The translations under genes were made by a program, and so were the position numbers. Positions 35,857 through 49,173 of a DNA stretch of 64,000 nucleotides are shown here, piece by piece. The stretch comes from Xanthostigma xanthostigma (taxonomy: Eukaryota; Arthropoda; Insecta; Raphidioptera; Raphidiidae), in contig OY754472.1 of the NCBI GenBank assembly GCA_963575645.1, forward strand, positions 27,963,401-28,027,400, given 5' to 3'. Under the pieces are notes generated by a model. It saw nothing but the letters and a program-made list of their open reading frames with translations. It had not been told where the DNA came from and did no database searches. Numbering within the stretch: the first letter of the stretch is position 1; the number at the start of each line of letters is the position of its first letter.

Positions 35857-36392
35857 CAGGGCCGGATTTAGGGGAGGGCAACCGGGGCTACAGCCCCGGG
35901 GCCTCCACAATAGAGACTTCGGGGAAAAAAAAAAACAAATTCAGACCAGTAAACAACTTTTATTTTGATATTTTTTTTCGCGTTTTACCTTTACCTACAG
36001 TATTAACAGAAATCATCGATCCACTCCAATCAGGCAATCAGTAAAATATCAAAATCTCAAATGGCCCTGATATGTACTTGCAATTTACTACCCGTCTTGA
36101 GGGAGTATCCCAATGGCTGAGTTGGGTGATACTCGCCCGCTGCCTAGGAGGTTGGGTATTCGATTCCGTGTCTCGACTCTTTATTTTTCTTCTATCAATT
36201 ATATATAATGTAATTTACATTAGCTTAAAATGGATTTCCGCAAAGTAACGCCTGATTCAATTTTTATTATTATAATTTATTGGAAAACTCGACTGAAAAA
36301 AATTGTCCATTTTATTTGGAAAATAATTTGGGGCCAGGGGGCCTCCACTCCTTTGTTGCCCCGAGGCCTCCAGACCTCTAAATCCGGCACTG
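35857..36392. mobile_element. hAT MITE with perfect 8-bp target duplication
   Basis: The ends are CAGGGCCGGATTTAGGGG and the complement of CAGTGCCGGATTTAGAGG. CATATTTT occurs directly on both sides (35849-35856 and 36393-36400). Short ends beginning CAG plus an 8-bp duplication define hAT. The inside carries a tRNA-like sequence and no transposase. Confidence 0.85.
36113..36187 (+). other. tRNA-like sequence within the hAT MITE
   Basis: An A-box-like TGGCTGAGTTGGGTGATAC and a B-box-like GGTATTCGATTCC stand at tRNA spacing, followed by TTTATTTTTC. The cloverleaf is poor and the identity is unclear. It could be a captured SINE head with an internal RNA polymerase III promoter. Confidence 0.35.
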
Positions 36393-36665
36393 CATATTTT
36401 ATTAAAGAAGGTAGATCCCAAAGATGAACAGTTTAAAAATGATTATTAAAACATTATTTCCCTTTATACTTAGTGTTTTAAAATTTATATGTATAGATAG
36501 ACTGTAATGAATTTTGTGAGAGGCGATAACAGATTGAGAGATAATAAAAAAAAAATATTATTCATATTTCAGTTTGTTTATTTCATAGACATATTTAAAA
36601 TGAGCTAGTTATATTTTATTTACACAGTAAAAAATGAAAATATTTTTCATTTTTTAACTTACAAT

Positions 36666-38606
36666 TTAGTGTCCTCTATGACTAAAATAATAATCGATTA
36701 CTGTTGAAAATGCTGCAAAACCTGCAGCACCTATGATTCCTGCTTTTATACCAGCTAAAAATTATAAGAATATTTGTGAAATAAAAAATACAGCATAGTA
36801 AAATTTTATATGCAGTGGAATTTCGTTAATTCGAACTCTGATATCATAGCGCACAGAGTGCGCCCGGCCAAGTTCTCGCACTCAAGCCTATATTTACATG
36901 AACCATTTCAAGCCGTTTTCGACCCCCTTATATCTCTTAGACTAGTCACGTTACAGAACTTAATTTTTGCAGGTGAGTTAAGGTTACCAAAAAGAAGGTG
37001 TATTCCAAATTTCAGATGTCTAAGTGGAATAGTTTCCAAGATACGTGTGTGCAAAAATCACGATTTTGGAGATTCACTGACTGATTCATAGATCATCAAA
37101 AAGGCGTGAGCAACACCTATGTTCAACGGGTCACCAAATTATCTATTTGATAGTTTCAAGTGATTGAGTCGGCTCGTTTCCCCCTAGACAAACGACGAGC
37201 TATACATATATAGATTTTTTGTTTTTTTTTCAATGCACACATTTTCTAGAAAAGCCTGAAAGTTATAAATGTCATCACAAACACGACCAATAAATGGAGA
37301 AAGGGAGAAATAAATCAGAAGTTATAAAGAAGTTTGGCATACCAGCGAACACTCTTGTTAGCTTAATTAAAGAATGTAAAAATAAGATTTTGAGTGAGAA
37401 CAATTTAAACAGGATTGGGATTTGAGAACTCCTATCAGTGATGCCATTATCAGAAGTTTGCCAAGTCTTAATAAAGATCAATTCAATACCAGCGTAGGAT
37501 GTCTTGACAATTTTAAAGAAACATCAACTTCAAAGAATCAGTAATTCAAAATCTAGTTGAATCGAAGTTTTGGGCCGATCCTTTCCACTTCGAATTAACA
37601 AAGTTCCACTGTACACTAAACTTACCTCTTAAACCTATTACACCTCCTGTAACACCCCCTGCATATGTTCCATTTCTCCAGTCACTTCGACCTCGAGCCT
37701 GGTCAACAAAGAAATAATTTTTACAATACGCAGTAGTTTGGTTATAACTATATATTAAATCTGCATTTGGACGAAACCGGGCTACGCTGTTATTATTATA
37801 TATTGTATATTAAAGATGCTCAATAACAGAAATCAGTATTTAAGGAATGGGAATGATTGAATGATCTCGTAATCCAAATTGCTGGACTTTATCCCGCATT
37901 CCGTATTCTTATAGAAAACGGCATGACGCTCGCTGAATTCAATAACCAGATAAATGGATATAAGAATTTCTCTACATGTTGAAAAATATCCCTGACCTTT
38001 AATATTTTTGGGCAAACTGGATTCAATGGGCAACAAAATTCTGAACCTTAGAAGGCTTAAACAACACTAATTATCTACTTTATAATACGACAAATTAAAT
38101 AAAAAGTCACATAACTGATTCTATGGTGCATTCGACAGCAGAAAACACTAAACCTATTAGTGCAAAATTTTTGCCATAACTATGTGTTGCCGTCTTTAAC
38201 TCTCGTAAGACTTGTCGAACTGTCTGGGTTTCTGCATTTGGTGCAACCATTGTTGACGGCCCAACGCTGGCTGAGAACAGACCTATTGCAGCACCCAAAC
38301 CATAACCTAAAAATATATTAGGATTAGTAGTCGAAGATTTGTATAACTACTTCAAAATAAGTACAAAAGCAGGTTCTTTATATTGTGCTTACCTGCTACT
38401 AAGGCAATTAAACTTTTTGTAGCACAACTTTCCACTACTCCTTCAATCATTTTTTCTTGATCAGTTTTAATTTGAACGGGAAAATTTCTAGGAACAAACA
38501 CCACATCTCTAGGTCGATGGATGTAGCCAATTAAATAATTAAAGCTTGATTTCACTTGCGACAATTCATCTAATTGTTTTTTAATTAAATTTTCATCGTT
38601 TTCCAT
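36666..38606 (-). CDS. Tim22: Mitochondrial inner-membrane translocase subunit Tim22
   Basis: Four exons on the minus strand join in phase: 38606-38393, 38306-38116, 37698-37626 and 36754-36666 (TAA), 188 residues. The Tim17/22/23 fold is visible in the glycine-rich membrane segments [48 protein letters not shown] and [20 protein letters not shown]. The [10 protein letters not shown] loop is the family signature. Human TIM22 is about 190 residues, so length is normal. It forms the core channel of the carrier translocase that inserts multispanning carriers into the inner membrane. A minus-strand AATAAA at 36577-36582 lies 84 bases past the stop. Intron 3 contains a pogo/Tigger-like element. 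Confidence 0.93.
36813..37611. mobile_element. Pogo/Tigger-like element in Tim22 intron 3
   Basis: The ends are CAGTGGAATTTCGTTAATTCGAA and the complement of CAGTGGAACTTTGTTAATTCGAA (each quoted in short). The right flank is TA; the left flank TG may be a mutated TA. The transposase fragment inside supports the class. The left end also carries a copy of the repeat seen at 994-1110. Confidence 0.65.
37294..37425 (+). pseudogene. Tigger/pogo transposase DNA-binding fragment
   Basis: A 43-codon frame contains [20 protein letters not shown], the CENP-B-type helix-turn-helix. A shifted frame further on gives [10 protein letters not shown], which resembles the second DNA-binding domain (family pattern GWLxRFK). 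Frameshifts and the missing DDE domain show a dead copy. Confidence 0.6.
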
Positions 38607-39435
38607 TTTTATTACATTTATGTACCTATTTCAAAATTCAAATGTGAACTGTCAAATTTGGACCATGCATGCCCATCATAGAAGATAAATCAGAGATGTT
38701 TATTCACGTCCATATTTTGGTTTGTATACTTGGATGAAACAATAAAAATAAGTAAAATTATTAAGATGTCGCTGCTAGTAATCGTTCAGCCTCAGTGTTC
38801 AATTCAGTATTAACATGTGTTTTTAAATATCGATCAAGTCATTACGAAAAAAAAGGTTTGTTTTATAATCAAAGTGAATTTTGATTTGTACGAAACAGCA
38901 AAATTTTGTAGTGAAAAATGAATGATATATTTTGCAGTATTTTTTCGTGGTAAAGATATAATCATTCGTGTTTTATGTATTAGTGATTTGTTGGAAATTT
39001 TGGAAATATCGGTCTGAAAAAAATTAGAGGTAAGAATTATTTAAATTATTTTTTTTTAATAAGATGTAACTCTTTTAGGTAATGAGTGACAAATTATTTT
39101 CAAAGCAAGGTTAAACTTTAAAGTTGAATGTTTTGTATAATGACGTTTTACCGCATTGCTGCAAATAGTCTGCAGTACACAAGTCAAGTTGCATTTATAT
39201 TAGTATTACGGGATTTTTGTACCTAATTGTCATTTTGAAATAAAAATGATATTGACTCATTTCAAGTTTAACATGAGTTTTTTTATTTTTTATTTTCCTT
39301 TACCTAAAATTTAATTTATGTTGTATATAATAATATATAACATTTAAATTATTAGATCTCCCTCTTGTATAAAATTACGGTTAACTGGTAATGAAAAAAA
39401 ACTACCACATTATATTATATAATTATGCATTATAC

Positions 39436-39573
39436 CAGAGCCGTGCGAAAGGGTTGATGCTGGCTAAGGTGGCGCCACAAGCTTTTCTAACAATACCTCT
39501 AATTTAATATTTTATTTCAGAGAGGCGCAAAAATGCAATGCCCCGAGCGTAATTTTCCCTTCGCACGGTTCTG
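39436..39573. mobile_element. Short hAT-like MITE
   Basis: The ends are CAGAGCCGTGCGAAAGGG and the complement of CAGAACCGTGCGAAGGG. It is 138 bp long and non-coding. A clear 8-bp duplication is not visible, though GCATTAT occurs near both ends. Confidence 0.55.
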
Positions 39574-40488
39574 TATTGCAGCATTATGCCTATATACATT
39601 TTTAGTATATTATGATATAATACAATATGTAGTTTATGCGATTTTAAAATTGAAACGTTCTTCGCTACTGCTTAAAATTAAATTTTGTAGCATTAATCTT
39701 GCATACAAATAATGTAAATAAAGGTGTCGAATCTATTATTTCGCTTCACTGCCTTCTGGCTTTGGTGTTCGCATTGGATTTTACCGATATTTTATTTATT
39801 ACTTATCTGAAGTAGGTATGATGCGTTTTTATTGTTAACGGGTGTGTTAATGATTTTTGCAGAATTAAATTAATTATAATAACATATAGAAAAGTATTGT
39901 TCATTAAAAATGTCAGTTGATTTGATAACAAATTAATATTAGGTACCTACTTAATGTTCAGAATCAGACAAAGGCGACAAATAATTAAATAATCAATTAC
40001 AATAGGTGTAGGTAATTAAAATTTCTGCATAAAAAAAATTGAAGGAACGAAAAAACAATTACAACGTGTTTTAGCATATGTGAAAAAAAGCAAAATTCGT
40101 GTCGTGGTTATTATAAAAACAAAAACGCGCACAATACCGTGTGGTAATGTAAAAAAACCACAAAGCTAAATAATTCGTGTCGTGGTTTATAAATATTATT
40201 ATAATCGACCAGAAGCCTTGCCCCGGCATGTCAACCGAAGTGCCCAACCACCTTTGTACGGATAATTTTTGAATATCCCTCCTCCGTTTTAGAATTTTCC
40301 ACATATTTCATTGTCGTGCGTTAGATCACAACTGGACAGGTGTCGAATCGAAATTTGTAATAATAAAACAAAAAACAAACGATTGGTCTCACTATCGTTT
40401 GTTTTATTATTACTATAATAACCAGAGATATCTGATAATAACTACGGCTATCAATAGAGCCAATGATCAATTATCGAATCGATATTTG

Positions 40489-41362
40489 GTTATTTTAAGT
40501 GATACCCTGTATTTTTTCGACGGATTCAGTAAAAGGATCTTATTTTTTGCATTTTTTGTTTAAATATGAGGCTTCTGAAGTGTCTGACATCAAAGTTAAT
40601 AATATAATGTAACAAAACTGCTGTAGTCCGTGGCGGAAATTATTTATTTACAATAATAAATGTTTAACAAAACAGTTAAAACACTCAAACGAAAGCGTAC
40701 TTCTTTAACTTAACAGAAATAATAACGTTAACAGAAACAAAACTAATAGTTTTAAATTATAAAATAAAAGACTAAGTAACAGAGACTAAAGAGTCACTAG
40801 ATTATGTTCACAAAATATTTACAACACAAAGTTTATCAGCACACTTGTCTATTAACTAAAAGTTATTTATGTTAAACAGATTTATATAAATTGCACTCAC
40901 TAAAGTTACAATTTATTTCCACAGTAAAATTGAATAATTTATGTAGTAATGCCAGAGCACTGCATCAACAGAACTCACGAACAGCTCCAATAACTGACTG
41001 CCTCACTTGCCTACTCTGCTCGCCTTATAGTTATATAGTTTCGGCCCACGCTTCTATCGAATGTTCTGGACGAATCGAGATTTTCTTTCCTTTACATGTA
41101 GTGGCTTCTCTCCAAGCGATTGTCTGCCGGTCGGATGTTTTTACCTGTTTCCATTGTTGTTGTTTCTAGTAGTTTCTACCGATTCCAGAGGCGTCCCATC
41201 AAGGGGCACGCAACAATAATATAGTAGTACCCATGTCCAGCATTGACCTGTCCAGACATTTCAGACCTCATTTTTTATGGTATTCTTTATACAAAAAATG
41301 CTCAAAGTAAGATCATTTTTTCTGAATCCGTCGAAAAAATATAGGATGTTACTTAAAATAAC
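40489..41362. mobile_element. Terminal-inverted-repeat element interrupted by a solo LTR
   Basis: The arms share GTTATTTTAAGT and TTTTTTCGACGGATTCAG in inverted orientation. Without the LTR at 40608-41215 it is about 270 bp. A related half-copy is at 42995-43080 (ATTTTAAGT, TTTTTCGACGAATT, GAGCATTTTTTGC). Confidence 0.65.
40608..41215 (-). mobile_element. Solo LTR (Ty3/gypsy type)
   Basis: On the minus strand it starts TGTTGCGTGCCCC and ends TTTTGTTACA, TG...CA as in LTRs. It is flanked by direct ATAA (40604-40607 and 41216-41219), the 4-bp duplication typical of gypsy elements. It contains a TATAAGGCGAGC-type start region and, near its 3' end, GTAAATAAATAATTTCC, a possible polyadenylation region. 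No internal retroelement genes are present, so it arose by LTR-LTR recombination. Confidence 0.75.
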
Positions 41363-44300
41363 AAAGTTGCGTGTACGGAGTATCTAATATTATTAACATA
41401 ATTTATATTTTATCTACAATCTCCTACTCGTTTCTTTGATCGCGTGTCAAAAATATAAAAAAATGTCAGTATTAGAACCCTTATCTCTGGTATTAGGATA
41501 CTATAAATTACATTTTATAATTTTTGCGTCGTGGCTATTCGCTGGGTACGTGACGGTAACATCACCTATCGCCCGAAATTTTTCATGCTCCTATTTACTA
41601 TTATTATTATATTTTTTTTCAAATAACTAATAATAATTAATCGAAATCTTTAATTATTGACATTATTATACCCAGTTAAAAAGAGATAGTGTTTAAGTTG
41701 TTGCATTGAAAAAAACATATTGCGTATAATTTATTTAGAAAAAATGTAAAAAAATATTATTACACGTTTACTTCCACGAAGACTACTAGTGTCGCTAGCG
41801 GGCAATAGAACAGTGTTGAACTGCCTTGTTATTATTGTTTTAAGCCGCGAAGCTTCTTAATAAACAATATGGCAGGGAGCGCGACGAAAACTACATCTGA
41901 CGGCCACATACCTATAGCCGTTGCGTGATTTATTGCTCATTTAGTCCACAGGTCACACTGCGGTTGATTTAATTGTCCCCACTCTATACTGTGCACCCGG
42001 CCAATGTACCTACATAGACGTTGTGGACACTTTTTAATACTAAAGACGTCTTGTGGCACTTCTCAATTACAAATACAAGTTCTTTGATTGCCACAAAGCG
42101 TTCACATCGATTATTATTAGTTATCTTTTGTGACCTTTTCACACGTGCCAGAGGGCGCTGTGGTCGGTTTTTTCGCCCATTGCTAAATAATACCTATACA
42201 AACGAGCACTCCTCTATAGATCCAATGCTTATTCCAGTTCGAACACTAAAGTAGATAAAGCAATGTATAAATGTGGAAATGTGTCTTTTCTGTTTGCTTC
42301 TAGTGCTCAGCGCACTCGCACTTCCATGAGCAGTGGCCGCACAACAATTAAAGCAACATTTTCTGACAACATTAAATTGAACATTAATTGGTACAGTAAC
42401 AAATGAAAATTGTTTATATTTGGAAAGGATTTATAATAAACAGAAATTAATTACAGAAGAATGATTAGTTGTGATGTTGTTTTACTAGGACTTTAGTCGG
42501 TACATTTTAGATTTCAAACTGTAGTTGATATGTAGGCACTTCATTATTCTAGCTGTCATAGGTCAGAATAATGATAGTTTTTTTTATTTTATTTTGTAAA
42601 ATAAAGATATTACATAAAAGCCAAATCTACAGAGATGTAAGAATGATGAATATAAGGTTTATATCTTTAGTTTACAAAATAATTATTATAATGTAATGAT
42701 TATTTTGACTGCACTTCACTGATTAACCACGAAACAACATCAGAGGTAGGTATTTATGGCACAAGTACAACAGGATAATGTAGCAGATAGTAAAGTTACT
42801 AGATTGTGGTACTGACTTGCCTATGTTTATTAGTAATTTCTAATTTTGCCTTTGTAGGTGTAAAAATTAATTTTCATTAAACGCAGTTGATTACTTTGCT
42901 TTTTGAGTTAGAAATTGGAAACTTTGGGACTTGGGTAATCGATAAGAGGACACAATTTGACATTGGTGTCGAATTGTTGCGCCAATTTTGCTATTTTAAG
43001 TTGCACTCTACTTTTTCGACGAATTAAAAAAAGGCCCTCATTTTGAGCATTTTTTGCATAAAAATGTATCAATGCAGTTAAAAAAAACTGTTTATAACTA
43101 AAACCTCATTCATAAAAAGCCACTAAAAAGGGGAAAGTAATAATATTTTGAAGTAGGCGTCATTTTAATTACTATAGCTTTTTATATACCTATGCACTTT
43201 CTAATTAATAAATAGGCACCGACCTGAACATGGTTTTGTTTTTTTTTGAAGGAGGTTCATTTTATTTTTTTTATTTTTTGTTCTTAGTAATTATTTAAAT
43301 CGGTCAACCCCTCGAAAATTTATGCCTGATCAAACATAAAAAAATATATGCAAACTGTTCCACTATGTTTAGAACATACAGGAATTTAACGCGGCCCGTG
43401 GGCTTGTGATATTTTGCGAGTTTGACAGTCACACGAGCTATAGCAAATTTTTACATAATTTTCAAAATTTTTGATAATTCAATTTTGAGCAATTTAATTT
43501 GTAATTACTTACATAATTTGTACACTGCGTTGGATTTTCGTATTATGGAAATAGTAGTACGACAACGCTTATTTTAGTTTACTCACTAGTGCGAAATGGG
43601 TTGTTTATAATTATATTATAGAGGCATGAAAATCAGATATTTTATTAGGGGTTGTGCAAAAATATGTTTTTTAGACTTCGGTGAACTCAAAACGAAAAAA
43701 ACATTGTACCTAAAATGGCTTAACATCTAAACTAAATTTAATTTTAATTTTTTATTCGACTTGTTCGTAAATAATTTGAAAATTATTTTAAATTATCTAT
43801 TTAAAGAACAATAGAATATTATTATTATATACTTAAATATCTTCTGATTTAGTTTCTAGGCTAAAGGTTTTATTTTATTGAATATTTTTATTTTGAAAAG
43901 AAAATATTTTCTTTTGTATTTATTTATAAACAGAGTAAAATAAATAGGGTTGCTTTTAATTAAAAAGAAATAGAGGATATATATCATAATATTATATGTA
44001 TAAATGCGCAAGCTCATTTTGCTAGAAGTCTGTGATAGAAGTCTCTGGAAAGTGACCAATCCAGTAGTAGAGTTGTCTTGGCTTCATTCAAGGTGATTTC
44101 CGCCAAGTGTACTACAGCGGCACAGCCATAGACTACAGTAGACAGGAGCAATCAAAAAAATTGAATATAGCTTGTGACTTTACAACAATTTCTAGTGTGA
44201 AATATCTTTAAGAACAGCTTTTATTGCTGTAATAGGTGTGTGTTGTTCATATTTTCAGTAAATTCAAGTAAGTTTTATATTATTTTAAAAAACGATAATA

Positions 44301-45344
44301 CTGTGCTGGTACCGTCTGGTTACCGGTTTTTATTATCAATCAATTTTTGATACTTCAAATTTATAACATGCAACGAAATGAATGCGTGTGACAGTCTTAT
44401 TGATAAAACAATCTAGTTTATAGTTTATCTTTAGATATTATTTAATATGGTAGAGCTTGTATGCAGTGCAGTTGTTAGAATTAAAAATGGGGGTTCTTAT
44501 TGTAGGTAGGTGCGTCAAATGTTGAGGAGCAATAATTAGAAACACAAAATAGTATTATTTTCAAACAATGCATTGATTTCATTTTGTACAAAAGTAATAG
44601 TATATTAACTTTGCAATATATTTTTGTCATTTATTCACCTGGTGTCATATATCAAGCGACCTTGCCAATTTTTTCAAATTGACTTCAAAAAAAAGGTTAT
44701 CAATAGAAAAAAGTATCTTGTAGATTTAAACACGGCTATTCATTATTCCTTACTGGCAGCGCAGACCGGCTTCATCCGAGTGCAAATAGCTATTTTCGGT
44801 CACTGTTCACCCCCTGTGCTTGTAATAATGTAAATGTAACTCGTCAAGAAGGAGGTTCTTAGCAGTGCAAGAATTTTTCAAATCACTCCAATGGTTCTCG
44901 AGTTTTGAAATAACAGATTCAAACTTTTTTTGTGCGTAGGTATAGTATGAGTCCGAACAAAATCGATTTGAAACTTTTTTTAAGATTAATTTATTTTTAG
45001 AAATTCAAAGAGGGCGCCAGGGGTACTATCGACTTAACATTTTTAAATTTCAAGGGCGGGAGGGGGTCTTATGCTAAACCATAAATTTATGTGCTAAACT
45101 TAATTATTAATAGGTATTGTCTGTGCACAAAAAAACAACCTATGTGATTTCCTCTATTTTGTGCAGACAGTTCGTTTATTTTAAATCGCCTATTATAACA
45201 TTTTGATTTTTCGCCATAAGCGAAACATCGGTAAGGCTTCTTTTTATTTTAAATTGTTCCTCAGCCAAACTTTTCCTCAACGTTTAAAAAATATTGGAAC
45301 AAAACTAATTACAGATAAAATCTGATATTTTACTTTTGAACTTA

Positions 45345-45582
45345 TCTATACTAATATTTTAAAGAGGGAAATTTTGTAAGTTTGAATGTACGAGGTAATC
45401 TCCGAAACTTCTCATCCTAGTTCAAAATTTTTTTTCACCAGTATTTAGGATTGACATAGGCTATATATTACCGTGTTAAAAGAAAAGCGCTTTTCGTGGA
45501 GTGGAGACCAATTTTGCAATGTAAGTCGACGAAAAAACGGTGACAATCCACCAGTTTGGCCGAATCCGGACCGGGCCGCTAA
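45345..45582 (+). mobile_element. Helitron-like element
   Basis: It starts A|TCTATACTAATATTTTAAAG and ends in CCGGACCGGGCCGCTAA|T (TC...CTRR). It is related at its 5' end to the fragment at 27427. It is non-coding. Confidence 0.6.
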
Positions 45583-46209
45583 TAATTTATAATATCAAAT
45601 ACAAAATCGTTATAAATTTGTCTTTCTTAACAATGTTATTTCATTTAAAACTAATAAATGATTTGAGAAATATAAGCTAATAATTCCAATTGATATCAAA
45701 GGCATGGTGATAACTGATAGCCCATTTTAGTGGAGAACTTGTCCAATGTCGCCTACTAGTGAATTATATTTCAATTATTTCTAGTATTGTTCTGACACAA
45801 AAATGGGGGTACTTTAAAAATCCGGCCCGAGAATCGATTTTCATTTTTCAACAGTAATAATAAACAATAAACTGAGCTATTATTATTGATTATCGGTTCC
45901 TGACACGACCTTCAGTTTTGAGTGTCATTTGTTTTCAACTGAACGGAGATCTCTAGTTGAAAACAGATGAAATTCTTAAATCTAAAAGTCGTATCAGAAA
46001 CCGAGCATGTTAGTTATTTATTAACATTAATTAATTCGATAGTTCCATGCACTCATGTTTATTCTGGGCAACATATGAACCAAAATCTGTCAATGTACGA
46101 TATACATCGAACACTGTGTTGCAATAACTTATTAAAAAGTCCATATCCTATAATTTTCTGTCCCTATATATAGCGACAAAATGTAGTCTTTTTTGACACA
46201 TCTATTTCT

Positions 46210-46371
46210 ACAAATATTAAGATTACTGTGGTTGAAACAAAAATAAAAAAATAAAGCATAGTTACTTCTTACTACAACATTTTGTGTTTGCTGAAGATGA
46301 AAGCATAGCTCCCGAAATGTACATCCGCTAATAAAACTGTTGTGGTAAGAAGTAACTATTCTTTATTTTTT
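46210..46371 (+). mobile_element. Fold-back element with hammerhead-like core, copy 2
   Basis: It is nearly identical to 2296-2461. The core CTGAAGATGAAAGCATAGCT followed by CCCGAAA is at 46291-46318, between inverted AGTTACTTCTTAC arms. Confidence 0.65.
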
Positions 46372-46628
46372 ACATCCATTTCTGATAATATTTTGAAAGA
46401 TGATCTGCACTGCGTGTGCAACTTCTAATTTAAATTTCATTGCTTGAGATTGTAAGGGTGCTTCTTTGTGATTATCGCCAATCTGTTTTTGCTAGTTCTA
46501 GTAATAATCACAGTAATCATTTATTATTTTTTAAACGTGTACACATATGCGCATTTGCTCTTTTGAAAAGCAAAGGACCTCGCAAAAGCCTTATGGGTTA
46601 AATTGATCGAAAAAGGAAGAAAACGTGC

Positions 46629-46964
46629 CCATGGACGCATAGCCTAAAAACCAATAGATTTTTAGATACAGATATGTTTAGCGAGATTTTAGATATAGAG
46701 ATATCCATTGAATTCACAATCTTAAAAAATCCTAAGCTCTAGAAATATGTTTTGGACTGCGTTGAATAATATAACATTATTATTTTATACAGTGTGACCT
46801 TCCAGCATTACCTAGTTTTCGGCTATTTTTCTATTTCTAAAAAAAAGCACAAAAGTTAAACATGCAACATGTGTGTGAATTCAGTGTATATCCCTATATC
46901 TAAAATCTCGCTAAACGTATCTGTAGCTAAAAATCTATTGGTTTTTAGGCTATACGTCCATGGA
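46629..46964. repeat. Inverted repeat, arms of about 75 bp
   Basis: Left CCATGGACGCATAGCCTAAA with CCAATAGATTTTTAG pairs with GGTTTTTAGGCTATACGTCC at the right. The arms include TTTAGCGAGATTTTAGATAT. It is a MITE-like fold-back upstream of LC8. Confidence 0.65.
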
Positions 46965-47242
46965 CACTGTCTTAGTAAATAAAATCATAATCGATATATT
47001 TAACCGAGAACTAAAGGTTTGTGCGGGATCTTTTATGGATGGAAATTTGCAATAATTATTTTTCGCGTTGTCATTGCATAAGCATGAATTCATTTGAATG
47101 TTATTGTTTTGTTTTTTTTTTTCTAAATGCACTAACATAAAAATTGCATGAAAACATATCGAGTCGCCTTTGGTTTTTCACAATAATTTTGTGCTGTGAA
47201 TGCATGTTGTAACATTTTGTGCCTAAATAGTAGTCCGTATAG

Positions 47243-49173
<1,931 letters not shown>

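Noticed and set aside
36810..37091. 93-codon frame starting [20 protein letters not shown]
   Set aside because: It starts in the terminal repeat of the pogo/Tigger-like element and includes a dispersed repeat. It is not a cellular gene.
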